Origin: Candidatus Limnocylindrales bacterium
GTDB taxonomy: Bacteria > Chloroflexota > Limnocylindria > Limnocylindrales > CSP1-4
DNA: 16,148 bases
Direction: 5' to 3'
NCBI GenBank assembly: GCA_031292335.1
Contig: JARLHH010000048.1
Coordinates: 1-16,148 of the forward strand
Part shown: piece after piece, positions 1 to 7,335 of the stretch
Position numbering within the stretch: position 1 is the stretch's first letter
How the letters are laid out: each line of letters starts with the position of its first letter
Made by a program: the position numbers and the translations under genes
Notes under the pieces: generated by a model
Told to the model about the DNA's origin: nothing
Database searches by the model: none
What the model saw: the letters and a program-made list of their open reading frames with translations, nothing else

Positions 1-2
1 AG

Positions 3-587
3 ACCCTCGAGGCTGCAGGGTTCACCAAGGGCTCCGACGGCATCTACAAGGATGCCCAGGGCCGGCGCCTTTCCTTCACGATCAAGACGATCAGCGGCTA
101 CACGGACTGGGATTCGTCGGTCAAGGTGATCCAGCAGCAACTGAAGGCGGCCGGAATCGAGGTCTCCAAGATCCTCGATGAGGACAACGGGACCTACACG
201 ACCGACCTCCAGGGCGGCACGTTCCAGCTCGCCTACGGCGAGGAGACGGGCGGCCCGCTGCCTTATTACGAGCTGCGCCAGATGCTGCTTGGCGCGAACA
301 TCGGGTCGACCAACTATTCGCGCTACAAGTCCGCGTCCACCGACGCCCTCTTCGCCAAGTACCCGGCGTCCAGCCCGGCGGACCAGCTCAGCATCATCAA
401 GCAGATCGAGACCGTGATGGCCACCGACATTCCCATGATCCCGGTCACGGAGGGCGTCGACTGGTACCAGTACGACACGACGAGCATCGGCGGTTGGCCG
501 ACGCCGGACGACCCGTATGCGCTGCCGGCAGTCTGGGCGCTGCCGGACAATGGCGTGGTGCTGACCCACCTCTATCCGACGAAGTGA
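3..587 (+). CDS. ABC transporter substrate-binding protein, family 5 (C-terminal part)
   Basis: This is the C-terminal 194 residues of an extracytoplasmic solute-binding protein of the SBP_bac_5 (DppA/OppA) type; the reading frame is open to the left window edge, so the signal peptide and first lobe are missing. The visible start resembles the usual family block: an E-A-A-G-F helix, a D-G-I-Y-K turn, then a strand (LSFTIKT) and a helix ending QQQLKAAGIEV. Near the end GGWPTPDDPYALPA precedes the closing strand VVLTHLYPTK. A G-W-P-T-x-D-[DN]-P-Y-A stretch near the C-terminus is, as I recall, common in oligosaccharide-binding members of this family, so a sugar ligand is more likely than a peptide; this is inference. 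The first permease follows 41 bp later on the same strand. In a Gram-positive-like cell it would be a lipoprotein, otherwise periplasmic. Confidence 0.9.
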   Translation, partial: TLEAAGFTKGSDGIYKDAQGRRLSFTIKTISGYTDWDSSVKVIQQQLKAAGIEVSKILDEDNGTYTTDLQGGTFQLAYGEETGGPLPYYELRQMLLGANIGSTNYSRYKSASTDALFAKYPASSPADQLSIIKQIETVMATDIPMIPVTEGVDWYQYDTTSIGGWPTPDDPYALPAVWALPDNGVVLTHLYPTK

Positions 588-628
588 CGCTCGGGCAACG
601 GCGGTAGGGGGCGCAGGGAAGCGTCGCC

Positions 629-1600
629 ATGAGGTTCGTCGCCCGCAGGCTGGGCCTGTTCCTCGTGACCTTGTGGGCCGCGCTCACGATCAACTTCCTC
701 ATTCCCCGGCTGATGCCGGGGAATGAGGCGACCGCCGTCCTCTCCCACTTCCGGGGCGTCAACCCGGCCGCGCTTCACGCGCTCCAGGTGGAGTTCGGGG
801 TCAACGCGAACGAGAACGTCCTGCTCAGCTATGTGCAGTACCTGGGCAACTGCCTCACGGGGCAGTTCGGGCTCGACGCCGCGCGGGTGCCGGTGATGAG
901 CGTGATCCTCCAGGGGTTGCCCTGGACGCTCGCCCTGGTCGGTGTCACGACCGTGATCGCGTTCGTGGCCGGCACCCTCCTCGGGGTGGTTGGCGCCTGG
1001 CGGCGGGGAGGATCGCTCGACAGCATCCTCTCCCCGCTCCTCTTCATCCTCACCACGTTCCCCGTCTTCTTCATCGCCCTGCTGCTGCTGTTCGTCTTCG
1101 GCGTGATCCTCGGCTGGTTCCCGCTCTCGTCCAACTACTCCCTGGGGGCGACGCCATCGCTCTCCCTGGACTTCGCCTGGGACGTGCTCTCGCACGCCGT
1201 CCTACCCGGGGTCACGCTCGTCGTCGCGACGGCGGGCGGCTGGATCTACACGATGCGCAACAACATGGTCACGACCCTCGAAGAGGACTACGTGAAGATG
1301 GCCCGGGCGAAGGGGCTCTCGTCGTGGCGGATCATGTTCGACTACTCCGCGCGGAACGCGATCCTGCCGAACCTCACCGGTTTCGCGATGCAGCTCGGCT
1401 TCGTGCTGGGCGGCTCGATTCTCGTCGAGTACACCTTCTCCTACCCGGGCCTCGGCTACCTGTTCTTCACGGGCACGACCAATCACGACCTCCCGCTGCA
1501 GGAGGCGCTCTTCCTCTTCTACACGCTCGCGGTGCTGGTCTGCGTCCTGGTCGCCGACTTCGCGACCGCGTGGCTGGACCCGCGGACTCGCGACGCGTGA
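629..1600 (+). CDS. ABC transporter permease, DppB/OppB family
   Basis: First of two inner-membrane permeases of a binding-protein-dependent importer. The 323-residue length is normal for DppB-type proteins. The N-terminus carries the family block: a first helix (about residues 8-26), the motif NFLIPRLMPGN, a long external loop, then PWTLALVGVTTVIAFVAG and further hydrophobic helices near 135-160, 188-205, 250-268 and 292-312. The cytoplasmic EAA coupling loop is EEDYVKMARAKGLS (218-231), followed by the usual N-x-x-L-P (243-247) and EYTFSYPGLGYLFF (267-280). The N-P-R-x-M-P style opening and A-W-R-R-G loop recall oligosaccharide-type permeases, which agrees with the upstream binding protein. 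The ATG at 629 is the first good start and is preceded by an AGGGA-like ribosome site about ten bases upstream. The partner permease starts 10 bp after the stop. Confidence 0.95.
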   Translation: MRFVARRLGLFLVTLWAALTINFLIPRLMPGNEATAVLSHFRGVNPAALHALQVEFGVNANENVLLSYVQYLGNCLTGQFGLDAARVPVMSVILQGLPWTLALVGVTTVIAFVAGTLLGVVGAWRRGGSLDSILSPLLFILTTFPVFFIALLLLFVFGVILGWFPLSSNYSLGATPSLSLDFAWDVLSHAVLPGVTLVVATAGGWIYTMRNNMVTTLEEDYVKMARAKGLSSWRIMFDYSARNAILPNLTGFAMQLGFVLGGSILVEYTFSYPGLGYLFFTGTTNHDLPLQEALFLFYTLAVLVCVLVADFATAWLDPRTRDA

Positions 1601-1610
1601 GGATGGCTCG

Positions 1611-2543
1611 ATGACGGTGCCGATGAGTCGCCCCTCCACCGCGCCGTCCGCCGCCGCGGCGCGCGGATACCGCGACGCGGGCGCGCGCCTGGGACGGGCG
1701 ATCCTCCGGAACCGGAAGGCGACGATCGGCCTGGGCCTCCTGGTCGTCATCACGTTCGTGGCGCTCTTCCCCGGCCTGGTAGCGCCCGACGATCCCCAGG
1801 CAGCGATCTACGGGCAGCAGCTCGGTCCGTCCGCCGACCACCTGCTCGGGACGACGCAGGTCGGCGAGGACGTGTTCTCGCAGCTGATCTGGGGGACGCG
1901 CCTGACCCTGATCATCACGGTCGCCGTCGGGGCGCTGACAACGCTGATCTCGGTCCTGGTCGGGGTGACCGCCGCCTACGTGGGCGGGGTCGCCGATCGA
2001 TCCCTGTCGCTGCTCACCGACATCTTCCTGATCATCCCGACGCTGCCGCTCCTGATCGTCCTGTCCTCCTACCTCGAGGGCAGCGGCACGATCGCGATCA
2101 TCGCGGTCCTCGTCGTAACCGGCTGGGCGTTCGGGGCACGCCAGCTGCGGGCCCAGGGGCTGACGCTCCGCACGCGGGCATATCTCGAGGCGGCCCGGGT
2201 CCGGGGCGAGACGAGCCCCTACATCATCCTCGTCGAGATCCTCCCCAACATGATCTCGCTGGTCGTCGCCAGCTTCCTCGGCTCGGCCGTCTACACGGTG
2301 GCCACCGCCGCAGGGCTGCAGTTCCTGGGGCTCGGGAACGGCAGCGAGATGACCTGGGGCACGATGCTCCACTTCGCCCAGCAGAATGGGGCGATCGAGA
2401 GCGGCAATGCCCTCTGGGCGCTGGCCCCGGGCGCGGCCGTGGCCCTGCTCGGGACGTCGTTCGCGTTGCTGAACTACGCGTTCGACGAGATCGGGAACCC
2501 GGCCCTCCGCCGGACGAGGAGACGGCGTGCCGGCGCTGCTTGA
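1611..2543 (+). CDS. ABC transporter permease, DppC/OppC family
   Basis: Second permease of the importer, 310 residues. After a hydrophilic N-terminal tail it shows the OppC N-terminal helix (38-58), the characteristic H-x-L-G-T-x-x-x-G-E-D-V-F-S-Q stretch (77-91) and the core helices around 97-125, 132-152, 160-176, 212-235 and 268-290. The EAA coupling loop is TRAYLEAARVRGETS (188-202), followed by EILPN (209-213) and GLQFLGLGNG (235-244), which are standard for the family. The ATG at 1611 is served by a TGAGGA site that overlaps the previous stop codon; an in-frame ATG four codons downstream is an alternative. The 3' end overlaps the next gene by 17 bp, which suggests translational coupling with the ATPase. 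Confidence 0.95.
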   Translation: MTVPMSRPSTAPSAAAARGYRDAGARLGRAILRNRKATIGLGLLVVITFVALFPGLVAPDDPQAAIYGQQLGPSADHLLGTTQVGEDVFSQLIWGTRLTLIITVAVGALTTLISVLVGVTAAYVGGVADRSLSLLTDIFLIIPTLPLLIVLSSYLEGSGTIAIIAVLVVTGWAFGARQLRAQGLTLRTRAYLEAARVRGETSPYIILVEILPNMISLVVASFLGSAVYTVATAAGLQFLGLGNGSEMTWGTMLHFAQQNGAIESGNALWALAPGAAVALLGTSFALLNYAFDEIGNPALRRTRRRRAGAA

Positions 2544-3513
2544 GGTCCGCGGCCTCTCGGTCGACTACCTCACCGACGCCGGAGATGTGCGCGCGGTCGA
2601 CCGGGTCGATCTCCAGGTCGCAGCCGGGGAGTTCCTCGCGATCGTCGGCGAGTCCGGCTGCGGGAAGTCGACGCTTCTCTTCGCGATCGCGCAGCTCCTG
2701 TCCCCACCGGCAGAGCTCGCCGCCGGTAGCGTGACCTTTGCCGGGCGCGACATGGTCACGCTCGGCGAGCGCGAGCTGCGACACGTGCGCTGGCGCGACT
2801 ACTCGGTGGTGATGCAGAGCGCGATGAACGCCCTGAACCCGATGAAGAGCATCGAGGCCCAGTTCGCCGACACGATGCGGGCTCATGCGCGGCTGACGGC
2901 CGAGGCGATCCACCAGCGCGCGGCCGAGGTCCTCCGGCTCGTCGGCATCGACCCGATCCACCTCGCGAGCTATCCACATCAGCTCAGCGGGGGGATGCGT
3001 CAACGGGCGATGATCGCCATGGCGCTCCTGTTCACGCCCCAGCTCGTGATCATGGACGAGCCGACATCCGCGCTCGACGTCGTCGCCCAGCGCGCCCTGA
3101 TGAGCCAGATCAAGGAACTCCAGCAGCAGTTGGGCTTCGCGGTCGTCTTCGTGACCCACGACATGTCGCTCGTGAGCCACTACTCCGATCGCCTCGTGGT
3201 CATGTACGCCGGCCAGATCGCCGAGGCCGCCGCGACCGCCAGATTGTTCGCGCGGCCGTTGCACCCGTACAGCCGTGGCCTTCTCGATGCGTTCCCGTCG
3301 ATCCGGGGCCCGCGCCGCCTGCTGACGGGGATCCCGGGCAGCCCGCCCGACCTGGCCCATCCGCCGTCCGGCTGCCGGTTCCAGCCGCGCTGCTCCGTGG
3401 CCCTGCCCGAGTGCTCGGTCCGGGAGCCGGAGCTCCGGGCGGTGGACGGCGCGGACGTGCGATGTCTGCTCTACCCCGTTCCGGCCGAGCCGGCCGCCGA
3501 GCACCCGGCATGA
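2527..3513 (+). CDS. ABC transporter ATP-binding protein, DppD/OppD family
   Basis: Cytoplasmic ATPase of the importer, 328 residues. Visible motifs are Walker A GESGCGKST (41-49), Q-loop Gln97 in VVMQSAMNALNP, the ABC signature LSGGMRQR (153-160), Walker B LVIMDEP (173-179) with catalytic Glu178, a D-loop SALD, and switch His211. The C-terminal oligopeptide/dipeptide extension (about 245-315) has four cysteines (283, 289, 296, 313) in the pattern G-C-R-F-x-P-R-C that is typical of DppD/DppF-type subunits and in some of them binds an iron-sulfur cluster. The start is GTG with a strong GAGGAGA site at 2516-2522, inside the end of the preceding permease gene. It probably pairs with the next gene product as a heterodimer. 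Confidence 0.95.
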   Translation: MPALLEVRGLSVDYLTDAGDVRAVDRVDLQVAAGEFLAIVGESGCGKSTLLFAIAQLLSPPAELAAGSVTFAGRDMVTLGERELRHVRWRDYSVVMQSAMNALNPMKSIEAQFADTMRAHARLTAEAIHQRAAEVLRLVGIDPIHLASYPHQLSGGMRQRAMIAMALLFTPQLVIMDEPTSALDVVAQRALMSQIKELQQQLGFAVVFVTHDMSLVSHYSDRLVVMYAGQIAEAAATARLFARPLHPYSRGLLDAFPSIRGPRRLLTGIPGSPPDLAHPPSGCRFQPRCSVALPECSVREPELRAVDGADVRCLLYPVPAEPAAEHPA

Positions 3514-4559
3514 CCGCCAGGGCCGAGCCGACCCCTCCTGCACCGAGCGGGAGCGAGCCGCTCCTGCGGACCACCGATCTCACGCGGCACTTCCGTCTCG
3601 GCGGCATCTTCTCGCAGCAGGTGCTCCACGCCGTCGACGACATCAGCATGGAGATCGGGGAGCGCGAGATCGTCGCCGTCGTGGGCGAGAGCGGCAGCGG
3701 CAAGAGCACGCTGGCGCGACTCCTTGCGATGCTCTACCGCCCGACCCGCGGGCGGATCTACTTTCGCGGCCGTCTCCTGGAGAGCCTTCGCTCTCGCCGC
3801 GACGTGCTCTGGTACCGACGCCAGGTCCCGATGGTCTTCCAGGACCCGTACAGCTCGATCAATCCTGTCTTCCGCGTCTCCCACGGCGTGATGCGCAACC
3901 TGACGCTTCACCGGCCCGAGCTGCGGGGCGCCGCCCGTCGGGCGGAGGCAGAGCGTGTCTTCGAGGTGGTGGGGCTGACGCCGGCCCGCGAGATGCTCGC
4001 CAAGTTTCCCTACGAGATGAGCGGCGGCCAGCGTCAGCGGGTGGGCTTTGCCCAGGCGCTCGCGCTCCAGCCGCGGCTGATCCTCGCCGACGAGCCTGTC
4101 TCGATGCTCGACGTGTCGATCCGCGCGGGCATCCTCAACCTGATGGCGGCGCTCCGGGAGCGGGAGGGCGTGTCGATCCTGTACATCACCCACGACATCG
4201 CCAGCGCACGCTACGTTGCGGACCGGATCTTGGTCATGTACGGGGGTCACGTGGTCGAGACGGGTCCGGCCGATGCCGTCCTCGCCGACCCGAAGCATCC
4301 GTACACGCAGCTGCTCCTGGCGGCGGCGCCCGACCCCCGCGAGCCGGCGGCGGTCGACTCGGCCGCCGTCGCCGGCGAGCCACCCAAGGTCGTCAACCCG
4401 ACGGAGGGCTGCCGCTTCGTGGCGCGCTGTCCGATCGCGGTCGACGAGTGCGGCCGGGTCACCCCACGCCTGCATTCGGTGGGCGTCGGGCACGCCGCCG
4501 CGTGCCACCTCGCCCTCGCCGACCCCGGGTGGCCGGGCGGCTCCCGCGACGGCGGATGA
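3510..4559 (+). CDS. ABC transporter ATP-binding protein, DppF/OppF family
   Basis: Second ATPase of the importer, 349 residues from the ATG at 3510. I chose this start because the ATGA overlaps the previous stop; the frame is open further upstream, but that extension is low-complexity and non-family-like. Motifs are Walker A GESGSGKST (59-67), Q-loop Gln111 in VFQDPYSSINPVF, signature MSGGQRQR (170-177), Walker B LILADEP (190-196) with Glu195, and switch His228. The C-terminal extension contains KHPYTQLLLAAAP and four cysteines (301, 307, 314, 332) in the G-C-R-F-x-x-R-C-P pattern of the oligo_HPY domain. The D-loop reads SMLDVS rather than the commoner SALDVS, which is frequent in this subfamily. 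Its stop overlaps the start of the following deacetylase gene. Confidence 0.95.
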   Translation: MTARAEPTPPAPSGSEPLLRTTDLTRHFRLGGIFSQQVLHAVDDISMEIGEREIVAVVGESGSGKSTLARLLAMLYRPTRGRIYFRGRLLESLRSRRDVLWYRRQVPMVFQDPYSSINPVFRVSHGVMRNLTLHRPELRGAARRAEAERVFEVVGLTPAREMLAKFPYEMSGGQRQRVGFAQALALQPRLILADEPVSMLDVSIRAGILNLMAALREREGVSILYITHDIASARYVADRILVMYGGHVVETGPADAVLADPKHPYTQLLLAAAPDPREPAAVDSAAVAGEPPKVVNPTEGCRFVARCPIAVDECGRVTPRLHSVGVGHAAACHLALADPGWPGGSRDGG

Positions 4560-5287
4560 GCCTCGCCCCCGGCCGCGTCGTCGTCGTCTCGCCGCACCTC
4601 GACGACGCCGTCCTGTCCGCCTTCGGCCTGCTGACCGAGGCGAGCTCGGCGACCGTCATCACCGTCTTCGCGGGCATACCCGACGACTCCGAGTCGCCCG
4701 GCGAGTACGACCGGCTCACACGATCTGACTCACCCCGGACGCGAATGCACGCGAGGCGCGAGGAGGACGTCCGGGTCCTCGGGGGGCTCGGGATCGGTCA
4801 CATCCACCTGGATTTCCTCGACCACCCCTATCGGCCGACGGACTCGCAGCCGGCCGACCTCGCCCGCGCGATCGCCGCCGTCCTGCCCGACCATGACACG
4901 CTCGTCATCCCGGCCGCGATCGGGGCGCATCCGGATCACGTCCTGGCCCGCGAGGCGGCGCTGCTTCTCCCGTGCCTTGGCGTGCGCCTCGCGATGGCCG
5001 ACCTCCCGTATGCGGCAGTCTTCGGCTGGCCGGCGGCGGTGACCGGCCAGCCGGACCCGCCGTTCCTGGATCCCTCGGCCGCGTGGGCGCCCGCGCTGAA
5101 GCGACTTGCCGAGTCGTCGGGGCGCACGCCGGAGCTGATCGTCGATCGGCTCTCGCCGTCGGCACAGCGCCGCAAGCTGGCTGCGGTCCACGGGTACCGG
5201 ACGCAGTTCGACGCCCAGGAGGCGGGGCCATCGCGCGGCATGAGCCACCCTCGGCGGCGTGGCCACGAGGTGGCCTGGCGCCTCTGA
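4556..5287 (+). CDS. PIG-L/LmbE-family deacetylase
   Basis: A 243-residue member of the PIG-L/LmbE superfamily, zinc-dependent enzymes that remove an N-acyl (usually N-acetyl) group from amino sugars or glycosides. The N-terminal strand and metal motif are VVVVSPHLDDAVLS (8-21), with the metal/catalytic residues His14, Asp16 and Asp17. The second metal motif is AHPDH (124-128). Other landmarks are a Rossmann-like strand ATVITVFAG (32-40), a helix rich in R-R-E-E-D (68-72) and LDFLDHPY (85-92). ATG at 4556 overlaps the stop of the upstream ATPase gene (ATGA), so it is the last gene of the importer operon. That linkage suggests it acts on the imported compound or a derivative; the substrate itself cannot be read from the sequence. 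There is no signal peptide, so it is cytoplasmic. Mycothiol- or bacillithiol-type deacetylation is possible but not supported by neighbours. Confidence 0.88.
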   Translation: MSLAPGRVVVVSPHLDDAVLSAFGLLTEASSATVITVFAGIPDDSESPGEYDRLTRSDSPRTRMHARREEDVRVLGGLGIGHIHLDFLDHPYRPTDSQPADLARAIAAVLPDHDTLVIPAAIGAHPDHVLAREAALLLPCLGVRLAMADLPYAAVFGWPAAVTGQPDPPFLDPSAAWAPALKRLAESSGRTPELIVDRLSPSAQRRKLAAVHGYRTQFDAQEAGPSRGMSHPRRRGHEVAWRL

Positions 5288-5735
5288 GCGATCCCCGAGG
5301 AGTCGACCGCGAGAGCGCGGCCCCGCTGCTGTCTGCCTCCGGTCGGGGTCATCCGGGCCGATGCCGACCGTGTGTTCCCAGGTCGGCGTCAGAGCCGCCC
5401 GGACTGAGATCGTCTACGAACGACTGGATGAACGAGGGCGGAAGCTGAGCAGCTCATGCGACGGGTCGATCCGACGGGCGTCCCCCTGAACGTCCCGATC
5501 CCACGCTTGTTGTCCGCGCGTGTCCGAATATCCCCTCCGACGGCCAGTGGGCGCAGTCCGAGCCCGGGGTCTGTGACTGGACGACGATCGCGGGCGGTCC
5601 GGCGGGGGGCGCGACGTTCTGCGGCGGGGGCCCCGGATCTCGTCCGAGACCGGTCGCCATCGCCGCGCGCATCTCGTCGCCGGCAGCCGAACTGCGCCAC
5701 CCTGCGGCCGTCAGGCGCGGAGTGTCGCGGAGGCC
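5288..5735. other. Intergenic region without a supportable gene
   Basis: This 448 bp stretch lies between the stop of the importer operon and the stop of the minus-strand tryptophanase gene, so the flanking genes converge. No frame has a convincing start, ribosome site and protein-like sequence together. Two short stretches look protein-like: about 5404-5449 (reading TEIVYERLDERGRKL) and about 5518-5640 (with CDW and TFCGGG), in different frames and the second without any start codon. They could be remnants of decayed genes or chance in GC-rich DNA. I see no tRNA, no insertion-sequence ends and no long repeats. A terminator for each side would be expected here, but only one weak hairpin stands out. 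Confidence 0.6.
5307..5320 (+). terminator. Possible weak terminator hairpin after the importer operon
   Basis: A perfect 5-bp stem CCGCG/CGCGG closes an AGAG tetraloop 19 bp after the stop of the deacetylase gene. It lacks the T-tract of a classical intrinsic terminator; what follows is C-rich. It could be a 3'-end stabilising hairpin or chance. Confidence 0.25.
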
Positions 5736-7109
5736 TCACAGTTGCGCGAACCGCGCGGTGAAGTGCCTGAGCGCTGCCGGCTCGTGGACGATTCGGAGGC
5801 CCCGCAGGTCGGCTGCCCGCTTCGCAACGGAGCGAACAACCTCGATCACGTAGTCCACGTGCGATTGGGTGTACGTGCGGCGCGGGATCGCCAGCCGGAC
5901 CAGGTCCATCGCCGCGGGTGTCTCGCTACCGTCCGGGTGGCGCCCGAACATGACCGTGCCGATCTCGCAGCCCCGGATCCCGCCTTCAACGTAGAGGGCA
6001 ACCGCCAGGGCCTGGCCCGGGTACTGGAGCGGAGGGACCTGCGGGAGGAGCGCCCGCGCGTCCAGGTAGACAGCGTGTCCGCCGATGGGTCGGACCACCG
6101 GGATGCCGTCGGCTGCCAGCGCGTCACCCATGTACGCCGTGGACCTGATCCGGTAGCGCAGGTAGTCCTCGTCCACCACCTCGTGGAGGCCCTGGGCGAT
6201 CGCTTCGAGGTCGCGGCCCGCGAGGCCTCCATAGGTCGGAAAGCCTTCCGTCAGGATCAGCAGGGTGCGACAGCGCTCGGCGAGCGCATCGTCGCGCATT
6301 GCCAGCCAGCCTCCGATGTTGGCGAGCCCGTCCTTCTTGGCGCTCATGGTCATGCCGTCGGCCAGCGAGGCGATCTCGCGGACGATGTCGGGAACGCTGC
6401 GGTCGGCCTGGCCCGGCTCGCGCAGCTTGATGAACCAGGCGTTCTCCGCGAACCGGCAGGCGTCGAGGAAGAGCGGGACGCCGAACCGGTCGCACAGCGC
6501 CCGCACCCCGTGCAGGTTCGCCAGGCTGACCGGCTGGCCGCCGCCCGAGTTGTTCGTGATCGTGACGAAGACGGCTGGGACGTCGGCGCTCCGCGCAGCG
6601 AGGAACTCCTCGAGCCGGACGAGGTCCAGGTTGCCCTTGAATGGGTGCTCCACCTCGGGGTGGCGGCCCTCCTCGATGACGAGGTCAAGCGCCTCCGCGC
6701 CGGTGGCCTCGACGTTCGCCCGCGTCGTGTCGAAGTGGGTGTTGTTCGGGATCGCCTTCCCGGGGCCGCCGATCACCGAGAACAGGATCTTCTCGGCCGC
6801 GCGTCCCTGGTGGGTCGGGATGACGTGGGGGAACGGGAAGAGCTCCTGCACGGCTGCCAGGAAGATGTACCACGAGGGCGAGCCCGCATACGACTCGTCG
6901 CCGTGCTGGATGGCTGCCCACTGGTCCCTGCTCATTGCGCCGGTTCCCGAGTCGGTGAGCAGGTCCACCAGGACGTCGTCGGCGTGGAGGTTGAAGAGGT
7001 TCAGCCCGGAGGCCTCGATCGCGACGCGACGCTCGTCCCGGGTGGTCATCCGGATCGGTTCGACGGAGTGGATCCGGAACGGTTCGATGATCGTCTGCCA
7101 GTGATCCAT
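5736..7109 (-). CDS. tnaA: Tryptophanase (tryptophan indole-lyase)
   Basis: PLP-dependent beta-eliminating lyase of 457 residues, splitting L-tryptophan into indole, pyruvate and ammonia in the cytoplasm. Family landmarks run end to end: EPFRIHSVEPI (9-19), VDLLTDSGTGAMS (48-60), GDESYAGS (70-77, with Tyr74), THQGRAAE (99-106), GGQPVSLANL (190-199), FLDACRFAENAWFIK (214-228), SAKKDGLANIGG (256-267, with Lys259 the expected PLP lysine) and GFPTYGGLAGRD (289-300). Two positions separate it from tyrosine phenol-lyase: Asp127 in HFDTT, where tyrosine enzymes have Thr, and Ile383 in CEIG, where they have Arg in MERG. The tail ALRHFTARF closely resembles the tryptophanase C-terminus. I start at 7109 because the protein matches family length; the frame stays open further upstream into Arg-rich, non-family sequence. 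A GAGGGGG stretch lies about 12 bases upstream. No permease neighbour and no leader peptide like TnaC is evident. Confidence 0.9.
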   Translation of the reverse strand: MDHWQTIIEPFRIHSVEPIRMTTRDERRVAIEASGLNLFNLHADDVLVDLLTDSGTGAMSRDQWAAIQHGDESYAGSPSWYIFLAAVQELFPFPHVIPTHQGRAAEKILFSVIGGPGKAIPNNTHFDTTRANVEATGAEALDLVIEEGRHPEVEHPFKGNLDLVRLEEFLAARSADVPAVFVTITNNSGGGQPVSLANLHGVRALCDRFGVPLFLDACRFAENAWFIKLREPGQADRSVPDIVREIASLADGMTMSAKKDGLANIGGWLAMRDDALAERCRTLLILTEGFPTYGGLAGRDLEAIAQGLHEVVDEDYLRYRIRSTAYMGDALAADGIPVVRPIGGHAVYLDARALLPQVPPLQYPGQALAVALYVEGGIRGCEIGTVMFGRHPDGSETPAAMDLVRLAIPRRTYTQSHVDYVIEVVRSVAKRAADLRGLRIVHEPAALRHFTARFAQL

Positions 7110-7335
7110 CCGCGGACGAAACCCCCTCGGAGCGGGCTTCGGCCGGCCGGCGGCGTCTCGTCCAGGGGCGCGCACGGGGCGTACGGGGGCTGCAGTCGCG
7201 GACGCCTCCAGCCCCTTCCGGGCCTTCCGGTAGGCGACCCGGTTTCGTGCGATCTCGGTACTCGCCCTGGCTCCGCGCCTGGCTCTCCGCTCGCTCGTGG
7301 GACGGATCGCGCCCTGGCGTCCCGAGGGCCGGCAG
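7110..7335. other. Spacer between lipoprotein and tryptophanase genes
   Basis: This 226 bp spacer separates two minus-strand genes and probably carries the tryptophanase ribosome site and perhaps a promoter. It contains an imperfect tandem 12-mer (TCGCCCTGGCTC then CGCGCCTGGCTC, 7262-7285). I found no short leader ORF with a Trp codon placed as in tnaC, and no convincing terminator. Confidence 0.5.
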
